From positions 62,001 to 126,000 of the forward strand of contig JBCCWO010000005.1 of the NCBI GenBank assembly GCA_039193455.1: a stretch of DNA of 64,000 bases, given 5' to 3'. The notes below the pieces were generated by a model that saw nothing but the letters and a program-made list of their open reading frames with translations, was not told where the DNA came from and did not search any database. This DNA is from JBCBGF01 sp039193455 (GTDB taxonomy: Bacteria; Pseudomonadota; Alphaproteobacteria; Rhodobacterales; Rhodobacteraceae). Shown here one piece after another: positions 16,553 through 24,984 of this stretch (positions are counted from its first letter, which is position 1; each line of letters starts with the position of its first letter). Both the position numbers and the translations under genes were made by a program.

Positions 16553-17473
16553 CTAGGCAGGCCGCAGGCGCGACAGCAGGATCGGTGTCAGATACATCGG
16601 GATCTGGTAGCAGCCGATGAAGATCATCAGCGGTGCGGCGACCGCTTCGGGCAGCACGATCAGAAACAGCGCGATGTTGCGGTTTCCGGCGTAGATCGCC
16701 GTCGGCAGCGTCATCGACGCACCGATCCTGCGCCCAAGCCAGAGCGTTATCAGTACGAGGCCGAAATTGATGGCCAAGGCAGCTGCCAGCCACAGCAACA
16801 GCGTTGCGGGATCGGTTCTGAGAAGCGGGCCAATCGCGCTCATCAACCCCACGACGACGATGGCCAGAAGCAGCGCCGCCACGCCATCAAGCGCGTCCTG
16901 CGCCTCCGGCTGGGCAAGCGCTGGCATGGCGCGCCGCAGGGCAAAGCCCACACCCACGGCGACCAGGATCGTGAGAAGGAGCCCCAGCGAGAGGGAGAGT
17001 GCACCCCACGCCCCGCCCTCGGTCAGGTCGAGCAGCGACAGGACCGGCAATGCGGTGAGCGGAAAGAGCGCTGTCCCCAGCACCAGCAGGCGCATGCCCG
17101 GCGCCGGATCCGCGCCGGCCATGATGGCGAAATTCGGAGCGCCGGTTACCGATGGCGCGGCCAGCATCAGCGTGACCGCCAAGGCCAGCGGCTGATCAAG
17201 CAGCCCCAGCGCCGCAAAGATCGCGACGGCGGCGAGCGGCAATACGAGCTGCAAGAGCCCGATCCGTGCAAGTGTCGGCGCAATGTCGTTCAAGCTGCCC
17301 AACGCGGCGCGGGCCCCAACGCGCAACCCGGTGACCAGAAGAAGCAGCGCGATCAACGTGCCGACCCAGGGTCGCAGCGCTTCGGCCACACCGGGCAGCA
17401 CCAGCCCCGCCACAAGCCCCGCAATCAGGCAGTAGCGCCCGTACCGCCCCAGCCAGCGCAGGCCCGCCAGCAC
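16553..17473 (-). CDS. Bile acid:sodium symporter-family (SBF-like) transporter
   Basis: A 306-residue hydrophobic protein with about nine to ten predicted membrane segments. Blocks such as APSVTGAPNFAIMAG and TAIYAGNRNIALFL resemble the two crossover motifs of the SBF/BASS fold, which moves organic anions with sodium. It starts with GTG 3 bases after the stop of the TRAP large permease, so it ends the same operon. The substrate is unknown; a role as exporter or second importer for the same compound is a guess. Confidence 0.7.
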   Translation of the reverse strand: MLAGLRWLGRYGRYCLIAGLVAGLVLPGVAEALRPWVGTLIALLLLVTGLRVGARAALGSLNDIAPTLARIGLLQLVLPLAAVAIFAALGLLDQPLALAVTLMLAAPSVTGAPNFAIMAGADPAPGMRLLVLGTALFPLTALPVLSLLDLTEGGAWGALSLSLGLLLTILVAVGVGFALRRAMPALAQPEAQDALDGVAALLLAIVVVGLMSAIGPLLRTDPATLLLWLAAALAINFGLVLITLWLGRRIGASMTLPTAIYAGNRNIALFLIVLPEAVAAPLMIFIGCYQIPMYLTPILLSRLRPA

Positions 17474-17476
17474 CCG

Positions 17477-18784
17477 TCAGGGCGCCTGTCGCATCGTCTC
17501 GGGCAGCCACATCGCGATGTCGGGGAACCAGATCAGGACAAAGCACATCAGGACCATGATCATGAACATCGGGAACGCCGCGCGGGTGATATAGCCCATC
17601 TCGTGCTCGGTCATACCTTGCAAGACGAACAGGTTAAAACCGATGGGCGGCGTGATCTGGGCCATCTCGACGACAACCACGACGAAGATCCCGAACCAGA
17701 TCAGGTCGATGCCCGCTTCCCGCACCATGGGTTCGACCACGGCCATGGTCAGAACCACGGATGAAATCCCATCAAGGAACATGCCCAGAATGATGTAGAA
17801 GACCATCAGGATCATCAGCAATTCGAACCGCGTCAGTTCCATCGTGGCGATCCCGTCGGCCAGCGCGCGGGGCAAACCGGTGAACCCCATGGCAAGTTTC
17901 AAGAATGCCGCGCCTGCTAGGATCAGCGCGATCATGGCCGAGGTCCGGGTGGCGCCCATCAGGCTTTCGGTGAAGGTCGCCCAGTTGAGCGACCCCTGAC
18001 TGGCCGCCAGCACCAGCGCGCCGATCACCCCGATAGCCGCGGCTTCGGTCGCGGTGGCGTAGCCCGCATACATCGACCCGATCACGACGAAGATCAGGCA
18101 GAGGACCGGAATGAGGAACCGCGAGTTGCTGAGTTTCTCGGCAAAGGACATCCCCGTTTCCTGTTTGGGGTTCCACGTGCCCGACAGCCGCGAATAGATC
18201 GCGACGTAGCCCATGAACATGAGCGCAAGGCATAGCCCGGGGAACACGCCCGCGAAGAACAGCTGGGTGATACTTTCGTTTACCGTGACGCCATAGACGA
18301 TCAGCGCGAGCGACGGCGGGATCATCAGCCCGAGCGTCGCGGCGCCCGCGAGCGTGCCGATCACGATACGTTCGGGATAGTCGCGCGCCCTGAGTTCGGG
18401 GATCGACATCTTGCCAACTGTTGTCAGCGTCGCCGCGGAAGAGCCTGATACGGCGGCAAAAACCGTGCATCCAACGATATTGGTGTGCACCAGCCCGCCC
18501 GGCAACCGCGCGAGCCACGGGGACAGGCCGCGGAACATATCCTCGCTCAGCCGTGTGCGAAACAGGATCTCGCCCATCCAGATAAAGAGCGGCAACGCGG
18601 TCAGCGTCCAGCTGGATGACGAGGCCCAGATCGTCGTGATCATCGTGTCGCCCACGGGACGGGTGGTGAAAAGCTCCATCCCGACCCAGGCCACGCCCAT
18701 CAGCGCCAGCCCGACCCAGACACCCGTGCCCAGAAGCAGGAAAAGGACGAAAAGGAACAGGGTTATCGCATAGACTTCTTCCAT
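17477..18784 (-). CDS. TRAP transporter large permease (DctM type)
   Basis: A 435-residue integral membrane protein with about twelve segments. It shows typical DctM blocks such as GCTVFAAVSGSSAATLTTVGKM, PERIVIGTLAGAATLGLMIPPS and MAQITPPIGFNLFVLQGM. It forms the ion-coupled channel of a periplasmic-binding-protein-dependent secondary importer. It lies 6 bases after the small permease and shares an operon with its binding protein, an amino-acid dehydrogenase and a ThDP enzyme, which points to an amino or keto acid substrate. Confidence 0.93.
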   Translation of the reverse strand: MEEVYAITLFLFVLFLLLGTGVWVGLALMGVAWVGMELFTTRPVGDTMITTIWASSSSWTLTALPLFIWMGEILFRTRLSEDMFRGLSPWLARLPGGLVHTNIVGCTVFAAVSGSSAATLTTVGKMSIPELRARDYPERIVIGTLAGAATLGLMIPPSLALIVYGVTVNESITQLFFAGVFPGLCLALMFMGYVAIYSRLSGTWNPKQETGMSFAEKLSNSRFLIPVLCLIFVVIGSMYAGYATATEAAAIGVIGALVLAASQGSLNWATFTESLMGATRTSAMIALILAGAAFLKLAMGFTGLPRALADGIATMELTRFELLMILMVFYIILGMFLDGISSVVLTMAVVEPMVREAGIDLIWFGIFVVVVVEMAQITPPIGFNLFVLQGMTEHEMGYITRAAFPMFMIMVLMCFVLIWFPDIAMWLPETMRQAP

Positions 18785-18790
18785 CGTGCC

Positions 18791-19327
18791 CTACTCCGCG
18801 TGGCTCTGATCGACGAGATCGCGCCGGATGCGGTGGTCGCCGTTGAAGATGACGTGGATCAGATGGTCGGTGAGCGATATCGCCAGGATCGCCCCGCCGA
18901 TGACCATGACCGACTGGGGGATCCACAGCGGCGTGGCATCCTGCGCCTGGCTGACCTCGTTAAATTTCCACGACCAGTAGGCGAACCAATAGGCGTAGTA
19001 GGTGAAGTACCACATCACCGCCGCCGCGATGCCGAAGCACCAGATCTCTATGAACCGGCGAAACCGTTCTGGCACCGCGTTCAGCACCAGCGACACCCGG
19101 ATGTGCGAGCCTCGGTTCAACGCGTTCGCAAAGGCGAAAAAGCTCGCGGCGGCCATGGCATAGCCGGCGTAGTTCGCCGCGCCGGGAAAGATTTCCCCCG
19201 TCCACCGGGCGATCATCTGGGCCACGATCAAAAGCAGGATGGCAATCAGGCACAGCGCGGCCAGGATACCGGCAGCGAGATAGATGAAATCAAGGACACG
19301 GCGCAGTCCGCGCAGGGCACTGATCAT
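18791..19327 (-). CDS. TRAP transporter small permease (DctQ type)
   Basis: A 178-residue protein with four predicted membrane helices and the DctQ-like stretch RGSHIRVSLVLNAVPERFRRFIEIW. It pairs with the large permease immediately downstream. It is separated from the binding-protein gene by 62 bp containing a strong hairpin, which may lower permease expression relative to the binding protein. Confidence 0.9.
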   Translation of the reverse strand: MISALRGLRRVLDFIYLAAGILAALCLIAILLLIVAQMIARWTGEIFPGAANYAGYAMAAASFFAFANALNRGSHIRVSLVLNAVPERFRRFIEIWCFGIAAAVMWYFTYYAYWFAYWSWKFNEVSQAQDATPLWIPQSVMVIGGAILAISLTDHLIHVIFNGDHRIRRDLVDQSHAE

Positions 19328-19352
19328 GGGATGTCTCCGGGGTTCGGGGGGT

Positions 19353-19379
19353 CCCGGGCCCGCGCGTGGCGGGTCCGGG
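19353..19379 (-). terminator. Hairpin between TRAP binding-protein and permease genes
   Basis: CCCGGGCCCGC (19353-19363) pairs with GCGGGTCCGGG (19369-19379) over 11 positions with one G-T type mismatch and a 5-base loop. It lies in the 62-bp gap after dctP in the direction of transcription. No T tract follows, so it is more likely an mRNA-stabilising or attenuating stem than a full terminator. Confidence 0.5.
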
Positions 19380-19389
19380 CACCGCGCAA

Positions 19390-20367
19390 TTACTGCGCGT
19401 TGTAGGCATCAACGATGGACTGGCCAACATCACCCGCCGCTTCGAGCCATTCCGAGGTCATGGTCTCACCGATCGCCTTCAGTTCCCCCATCAGCGCGTC
19501 GCCTGCGGGCTGAACCGTCATGCCACCCGCGGCAAGGCCTGCCAGCGTGAAGCCGGTGTATTCCTTGGCGCGCCAGGTGCCCGCGTATTCGGCCATACCG
19601 GCGCAGGCGTTGATGATGTTCTTGTTGGCGTCGTCCACACCGGACCAGACATCGGAGTTGATCAGCATGTAGTTGCGCGGCAGCCAGGCATCCACGCTGT
19701 AGAAGTGGCTGAGGCTTTCCCAGACCTTGCGGTCATAGCCGGTGGCGCCCGACGACACCATCGATTCAGCCACGCCGGTGGCGAAGGCCTGGCTGATCTC
19801 AGCCGCTTCGATCTGCACCGGCAGCATGCCGGTCAGTTCGGCCAAGCGCGCGGTGGCGTTGTTGTAGGACCGGAACTTGATACCTTCCATATCGGAGACG
19901 GCGTTCACTTCCTTGTTGAAGTAAAGGCCTTGCGGCGGCCACGGCACGGAATAGAGCAGCGTCAGGTTTTGCTCGGCCAAGAGTTCCTCGACATGCGGCT
20001 TGGCGACTTCGTAGAGCTTTTCGTGCTCATCGAAGGAGGACACGAGGAAGGGCACAGAATCCCAGCCGAAAATCGCGCTTTCGTTCTGGTGTCCCGACAG
20101 AAGGCGTTCGCCAATCGGCACCTGCCCGGTCTGGACGGCGCGCTTGATGTCGGCCCCGGCGAAGAGCGAGCCTGAGGGGTGCGTCGTGATCTCGATGGCG
20201 CCGCCCGTGCCGGTGGTCACGCATTCGGCGAATTCGGCGCCGGTGACCGAGTGGAAGTTTGAGCCCGAATAGGCCATCGGCAGGTCCCACTTTTCCTGCG
20301 CGACGGCAGGCAGGGCAACCAGCGCGGTGGTGGCCAGCGCGGCCAGGGTGGTTGTGAAGGTTTTCAT
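19390..20367 (-). CDS. TRAP transporter substrate-binding protein (DctP family)
   Basis: A 325-residue periplasmic protein with a clear Sec signal peptide (MKTFTTTLAALATTALVALP, cleavage after AVA-Q). The mature part has the DctP pattern, with GIKFRSYNNATARLAELTG near the ligand-binding Arg. It captures the substrate and delivers it to the QM permease encoded downstream. AAGGAGAGA precedes the ATG. It lies 54 bp after the DadA-like gene on the same strand, so that enzyme's substrate is probably related to the transported compound. Confidence 0.93.
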   Translation of the reverse strand: MKTFTTTLAALATTALVALPAVAQEKWDLPMAYSGSNFHSVTGAEFAECVTTGTGGAIEITTHPSGSLFAGADIKRAVQTGQVPIGERLLSGHQNESAIFGWDSVPFLVSSFDEHEKLYEVAKPHVEELLAEQNLTLLYSVPWPPQGLYFNKEVNAVSDMEGIKFRSYNNATARLAELTGMLPVQIEAAEISQAFATGVAESMVSSGATGYDRKVWESLSHFYSVDAWLPRNYMLINSDVWSGVDDANKNIINACAGMAEYAGTWRAKEYTGFTLAGLAAGGMTVQPAGDALMGELKAIGETMTSEWLEAAGDVGQSIVDAYNAQ

Positions 20368-20421
20368 CGTTCTCTCCTTATTGGTTACATGGTTTCTTGT
20401 TGTTGTTGGTTCAGAGTGACG

Positions 20422-21651
20422 TCAGGCAAAGCGCATGGGGCTGAAGGCGGCCAGGTCGGTGTTCACCGGCTGCTGGGCGACCAGCCCGGCAACCATCCTT
20501 CCGGTCTTGGGGCCGCCGGTCAATCCGATATGGTGGTGGCCGAACGCCGTATAGATACCGGTATTCCGCACCTCGCCAATCAACGGCAGGCTGTCAGAAG
20601 GCGCGGGCCGGTGGCCCAGCCATTCGATTTCTTCCGCGTGGGTGAGTTTTGGAAAGGCCGCTTTGGTGTGTTTGCGCAAAAGCGACAACGCCGCCTTGTT
20701 TGGCCCGGCCTCGAGCCCGCCGAATTCAACCACACCAGCACAGCGCAGGCCCGCGGCCATGGGGGTGGCAACGAATTTTCCGCTGGCGACCATGATCGGG
20801 TGGCTCGGGCCGCCTTCAGCGTCGCGAAAGACGATGTGATAGCCGCGCTCAGTCTCGATCGGGATCGACAGGCCGAGCTTTTGCATCAGCGGCTTTGACC
20901 AGACGCCCGTGGCCAAGACCGCGCGGTCGCAGGGGACCCGCCCTTGCGAGGTCAGCGCTGCGGTGACAGTGCCATCCTCGGTCTCAAAGTCCTTGATCTC
21001 GGCTTGCCGGACCTGACCGCCCAAGCCCTCAAACACCGCGGCCAGCGCCTTCACATAGCCACCGGGATCACGAACGAAACCATGGTCGCTCATCGTGGCC
21101 AAGAGCCCGATGTCCGGCGACAGGTTTGGCTCATGCGCCTGCACCTCTGCGCCTTCGCGCAGAACCGGCGCGAACCCGGCCTCTCGGCGCAGAGCCCAGG
21201 TATAGACATCCCCCTCGAACGCGGCGCGATTGGCGTAGGCAAAGGAATAGTCGCTCTCGGTCACCCAATCGGCGGCATCGGTTTGGGACACCAGCGCCTT
21301 ATGTTGATCAACGGTATCGCCGACGATGGTGGTCAGACCCTTGGCGATGCGCCGGGTGTCGCTGTCATTGGCGTGGCCGAGGTACTTGAGCAGCCAGGGC
21401 ACCAGCTTCGGAAAATAGCCCCAGCGCATGAACAGCGGGAAATCGGGATTGAGCAGCATGCGGGGTGCTTTGCCCAAAAGGCCGGGAGCTGTGACCGGGG
21501 CGACGGAACAGGCGGCGAGCACCCCGGCATTGCCGTGGGACGTGCCCTCGCCCGGTGGCAGGCGGTCGATGATCGTCACCTCGGCGTCGGAAAACCGCCG
21601 CAGCCAGATCCCCGTCGAGACGCCGACAATTCCGGCCCCCGCTATGATCAC
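20422..21651 (-). CDS. FAD-dependent D-amino-acid dehydrogenase-like oxidoreductase
   Basis: A 409-residue DAO-fold flavoprotein. The N-terminal VIIAGAGIVGVSTGIWL binds the FAD ADP moiety, THGNAGVLA is typical of the DadA group, and GHHHIGLTGGPKTGRMVA near the C terminus closes the FAD site. DadA enzymes oxidise D-amino acids (or D-hydroxyproline) to imino or keto acids and reduce the quinone pool. The start is the GTG at 21651; the frame stays open upstream for about 80 bases without an ATG, so the true start may differ slightly. Co-transcription with a TRAP importer supports a catabolic role on an imported amino acid. Confidence 0.85.
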   Translation of the reverse strand: MIIAGAGIVGVSTGIWLRRFSDAEVTIIDRLPPGEGTSHGNAGVLAACSVAPVTAPGLLGKAPRMLLNPDFPLFMRWGYFPKLVPWLLKYLGHANDSDTRRIAKGLTTIVGDTVDQHKALVSQTDAADWVTESDYSFAYANRAAFEGDVYTWALRREAGFAPVLREGAEVQAHEPNLSPDIGLLATMSDHGFVRDPGGYVKALAAVFEGLGGQVRQAEIKDFETEDGTVTAALTSQGRVPCDRAVLATGVWSKPLMQKLGLSIPIETERGYHIVFRDAEGGPSHPIMVASGKFVATPMAAGLRCAGVVEFGGLEAGPNKAALSLLRKHTKAAFPKLTHAEEIEWLGHRPAPSDSLPLIGEVRNTGIYTAFGHHHIGLTGGPKTGRMVAGLVAQQPVNTDLAAFSPMRFA

Positions 21652-21732
21652 CCGATCAGGAATGTCGCATCCCCCGTTGTCCGCATCCCGCCAGTGTTCG
21701 CCTCTTTCCGCATCGGTTCAAGCGCTTATGTG

Positions 21733-23424
21733 TCACCCCATCCAACGCCGCACCGGCGCTGCCGCTTCTTCCAGCGGCTGTGTCGCGATATCGATCAAGG
21801 TCGGGCCGTCATGCGCAATGGCGTCGCGCAAAACGACGTCAAGCTGATCCGGCGCCTCGACCCGCCAGCTCTTCACGCCATAGGCCGCGGCAATGGCCGC
21901 GTGATCGGTGCGCGAAAAGTCGACGTTGTAGTAACGCGCGCCCTTGTCGGCCTTTTGGCTTGCCTTGATCCAGCCGAAGTTCGAATTGGCGAGCACGATG
22001 AACGTGATGTTCGCGCGCGACCGGCAGACGGTTTCCAGCTCGCCACAGGTGAAGCCGAAGGATCCGTCGCCCATCAGCGCGACAACCTTGGCCCCGGGCC
22101 GCCCGTACCAGGCGCCAAGCGATGCTGAGAGTGAATAGCCCAACGCCCCGTGGGCGCGATTGGTGATAAAATGTCGACCTGGTCGGGGCTGCTGGTAATA
22201 GGCCGAGACATAGGGGCAGCTTGTGCCGGGGTCAGAGACGAGAACAGCATCGTCGGGCAACGCGGCTTGCAATGCAGCAATCACACGCTCGGGGGTTAAG
22301 GGCGATTGCGCGCTTTGAGCCAATGCCTCGAACGCCGCGAATTTGCGGGCCTTGAGTTCGGCCACCGCCGCCGCGCCGCCAAATGTCGCCGACCCCTGCC
22401 CCCGCGCGTCGAGTACGCGGTTCACCTCGGCCAGGGCCAACCGCAAATCGGCGACCACGCCGACTTCGGTCGGATAGTTCGCGCCGATCACCATCGGGTC
22501 GCTGTCAAAATGCACGATCCGCGCGCCGGGCTTGGGCGCCTCCCACCGCGCGGTTGTGGTAGAGCCCGCGCGGCAACCCATGAACACCACGAGATCGGCT
22601 GCCTCCATCGCTTCCCAGGTCTGGTCGGTGCCACCGTTCGAGCCCACGACGCCCACGGCGTTTTGATGGGTCTCGGCCAGGGACCCCTGCCCCGAGATCG
22701 AGGTTGCGACGGGGATGTCGAGCCGTCGGGCGATCCGGTCAAGCTCGTCCATCGCCCCTGCAATCACCACGCCGCCGCCGCAGACGATCAGTGGCGCCTT
22801 GGCCGACAGGATTGCGTCGACTGCGGCCTCTACCGCACCGGGCGCCGGGGCAGCAGGGTACGCGGGAAACGAGCTCAGCGTCTGATCCGCCCAGACATCA
22901 TCGGCATCGACTGGGTCGTATTGAATGTCGTAGGGCAGCCCCAGATGCGCCGCCCCCGGGCGCCCGGTCGTCATCGCACGAAAGGCCGAGCGGACCATGC
23001 GCGGGATATGCGCGGCCCGCTTGATCACCGTGTTCCATTTGGTGAGTGGACGCATCAACGCGTCCTGATCCACCTCGGTCAGGGGGTACTTCCCATAGCT
23101 CGCCACCGAGATGTCCGAGGTGAGGCCGAGTACAGCATAGCTGGACTCGCTCGCCTCGATCAGTCCCGGCAGGATATAGGTCGCCCCCCCGCCCGAAGGT
23201 CCCTCGCAAACGCCCGGCCGACCGCTGACCCGCGCGTACCCATCCGCCATATAGGCGGCTGAGCGTTCATCGCGGGTCAGGACGTGAGTGATGGCATGGT
23301 CGAGCTTCAGCAGGGAATCGTACAGCGGAAGCGTTGTATCCCCGCAAAGGCCAAAGATGTGCCGTACCCCATGCGCCTCGAGCATCCGCACCATCGCGTC
23401 CGCTCCGGTCATCGCATTCGACAC
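21733..23424 (-). CDS. Thiamine-diphosphate-dependent enzyme, acetolactate synthase-like
   Basis: A 563-residue ThDP enzyme with the three expected domains. The N-terminal PYR domain has the catalytic Glu in TRDERSAAYMADGYARVSG. A central nucleotide-type domain follows, then a C-terminal PP domain with the ThDP motif GDGSFGFTCGELE...NSNFG. Such enzymes decarboxylate 2-keto acids, carboligate or cleave C-C bonds; the family includes acetolactate synthase, benzoylformate decarboxylase and sulfoacetaldehyde acetyltransferase. I cannot choose among them. The GTG start at 23424 follows AAAGGGGGG at good spacing. It leads the operon with the DadA-like dehydrogenase and a TRAP importer, so decarboxylation of the keto acid produced there is a reasonable guess. 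Confidence 0.85.
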   Translation of the reverse strand: MSNAMTGADAMVRMLEAHGVRHIFGLCGDTTLPLYDSLLKLDHAITHVLTRDERSAAYMADGYARVSGRPGVCEGPSGGGATYILPGLIEASESSYAVLGLTSDISVASYGKYPLTEVDQDALMRPLTKWNTVIKRAAHIPRMVRSAFRAMTTGRPGAAHLGLPYDIQYDPVDADDVWADQTLSSFPAYPAAPAPGAVEAAVDAILSAKAPLIVCGGGVVIAGAMDELDRIARRLDIPVATSISGQGSLAETHQNAVGVVGSNGGTDQTWEAMEAADLVVFMGCRAGSTTTARWEAPKPGARIVHFDSDPMVIGANYPTEVGVVADLRLALAEVNRVLDARGQGSATFGGAAAVAELKARKFAAFEALAQSAQSPLTPERVIAALQAALPDDAVLVSDPGTSCPYVSAYYQQPRPGRHFITNRAHGALGYSLSASLGAWYGRPGAKVVALMGDGSFGFTCGELETVCRSRANITFIVLANSNFGWIKASQKADKGARYYNVDFSRTDHAAIAAAYGVKSWRVEAPDQLDVVLRDAIAHDGPTLIDIATQPLEEAAAPVRRWMG

Positions 23425-23459
23425 GGCAATCCCCCCTTTGCGCAGCTTTCCGCCACATA

Positions 23460-23471
23460 CCTGTATACAGG
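23460..23471. promoter_or_regulatory. Perfect palindrome CCTGTATACAGG, candidate GntR operator
   Basis: A 12-bp perfect palindrome in the 118-bp gap between the divergent ThDP-enzyme and gntR genes, 36 bases upstream of the former. Its TGTATACA core resembles operators of FadR/FCD-type GntR proteins such as MatR. Control of both operons by the adjacent GntR protein is inferred. Confidence 0.6.
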
Positions 23472-23542
23472 ACAATACACAGCGTTGCCCCCCTTGCAAG
23501 ACCTGCGATATGGTCGGTCGGCACGACGAAAGGCCCCGACCG

Positions 23543-24241
23543 GTGAACACCACGACGGCAGACTTCGAAGACACCGTCAGCGCGCTTTACGCGCAGCTGC
23601 GCAGCATGGCAGCCGCGTTTGAATTCAAACCCGGTGAACGCATCAACGAATCCGCATTGTCGCGAACTCTAGGCGCCAGCCGAACGCCCCTGCGCGAGGC
23701 GTTGAACCGCCTTGTCGCCGAGGGGTTTATTGAGTTTCAGGCCGGGCGCGGGTTCCTCTGCCGCCCCTTGTCGCCCGAGCGGATCATGCACCTTTACGAG
23801 GCGCGCATCGCCGTCGAGTGTGAGGCCGTCCGCCAGGCGGCGCTCAGGGCCGCGCCTGCCGAACTGGTGGCGCTGGACACCGCGCTGGATGCGACCGCCG
23901 AAGAGTACGCGCAATGCACGGATCCGGCGCGTTTGCTGGAGTTGGACGAGGCTTTTCACATCGGTCTGTGCACGCTTTCCGGCAACCCGGAACTCGTGGG
24001 CATGCTGCGCACGATCTATGACAAGATCCGGTTTGTGCGCGCCGCCGACCTGCGCCAATTGCAGGCCGAAGGGCGAACCACAATCGAACGCCACCGCGCG
24101 ATCCTGACGCTGGTCCGCGCAGGCGGCGCATCGGCGGCGGCCGAAGCGATGCGCGTCCATATCGAGCACCGCACCCGCCATGCGACCGAGGCTGTGCGGC
24201 TGGCCTTTGCCGATCTATATGCCCCGCGGGACGACAGCTGA
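23543..24241 (+). CDS. GntR-family regulator (FCD subfamily)
   Basis: A 232-residue regulator. The N-terminal winged helix includes PGERINESALSRTLGASRTPLREALNRL, a standard GntR recognition helix. The all-helical FCD domain follows, with LDEAFHIGLC and an ERHRAIL segment that carry metal or ligand residues in this family. The GTG at 23543 follows AAAGG; an ATG at 23510 is possible but lacks a ribosome site. It is the first gene of a three-gene plus operon and faces the ThDP operon across the CCTGTATACAGG palindrome. The effector is probably the transported acid or a product of it. Confidence 0.88.
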   Translation: MNTTTADFEDTVSALYAQLRSMAAAFEFKPGERINESALSRTLGASRTPLREALNRLVAEGFIEFQAGRGFLCRPLSPERIMHLYEARIAVECEAVRQAALRAAPAELVALDTALDATAEEYAQCTDPARLLELDEAFHIGLCTLSGNPELVGMLRTIYDKIRFVRAADLRQLQAEGRTTIERHRAILTLVRAGGASAAAEAMRVHIEHRTRHATEAVRLAFADLYAPRDDS

Positions 24242-24984
24242 TGGCGACCTCGGGCGGGAAGACGGTCTACGGGGCGACGCTTGGCATTCTGATGCTGAAC
24301 ACCCGCTTTCCGCGCATTCCCGGGGACATCGGCAACGCAACGACATGGCCGTTTCCGGTACAATACAAGGTCGTGCCGTCGGCGACGCCCGACAACGTTG
24401 TGCGCGGGGATGCGGGGCCGCTTCTTGAGGCCTTCATTGACGCGGGGCGTGAGTTGGTTGCGCTTGGGTGCGATGGGGTGGCCACCAATTGCGGCTTTCT
24501 GGTTCCGTTTCAGGACGACATGACGCGAGCGCTTGGGGTGCCGGTGGCCGCGTCGTCATTGCTGCAAGCGCCGATGATCCAGCGAACGTTGCCAGCAGGT
24601 AAGACGGTCGGGATCCTCACAATCTCGTCCGAGACGCTGAGCCCTGCGCATCTTGCCGCCGCCGGGCTCGACGCGACGGTGCCGGTGGCGGGCACGGGCG
24701 CAGGCTCGCATTTCACGCAGCGCATTCTAGACGATGCCGCCGAGATCGATTTTGCGCAGGCGCGGGCCGATAATATTGCGGCGGCCGAGCGGCTCGTCGC
24801 GGATCATCCCGACGTCGGCGCGATCCTCTTGGAGTGCACCAATATGGTGCCCTACGCCGCCGATATTCGCCGCGCCACGGGGCGGCCGGTTTTCTCGATC
24901 TACTCCTATCTGGTGTGGTTCCAGGCAGCCCTGTTGCCGCGCCGGTTCCCGACGGACATTGATGACGGTCGCACCGCCCCATGA
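24241..24984 (+). CDS. Aspartate/glutamate racemase-family protein
   Basis: A 247-residue protein of the Asp/Glu/hydantoin racemase superfamily. The two catalytic cysteines are visible in VATNCGFLVP and LLECTNMVPYA. The N-terminal TLGILMLNTRFPRIPGDIGN is common to a group of uncharacterised members. Family members racemise amino acids, isomerise maleate or decarboxylate arylmalonate using the Cys pair. The start overlaps the gntR stop (TGATG) and the end overlaps the next gene by 4 bases. The substrate is unknown, but stereochemical inversion ahead of the DadA-like dehydrogenase would make sense. Confidence 0.8.
   Translation: MATSGGKTVYGATLGILMLNTRFPRIPGDIGNATTWPFPVQYKVVPSATPDNVVRGDAGPLLEAFIDAGRELVALGCDGVATNCGFLVPFQDDMTRALGVPVAASSLLQAPMIQRTLPAGKTVGILTISSETLSPAHLAAAGLDATVPVAGTGAGSHFTQRILDDAAEIDFAQARADNIAAAERLVADHPDVGAILLECTNMVPYAADIRRATGRPVFSIYSYLVWFQAALLPRRFPTDIDDGRTAP

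Noticed and set aside
16523..17764. A 413-codon plus-strand frame rich in Gln, Arg and Asp
   Set aside because: It lies opposite the SBF-like transporter and TRAP permease genes. The polar, repetitive composition is what the complement of hydrophobic membrane codons gives.
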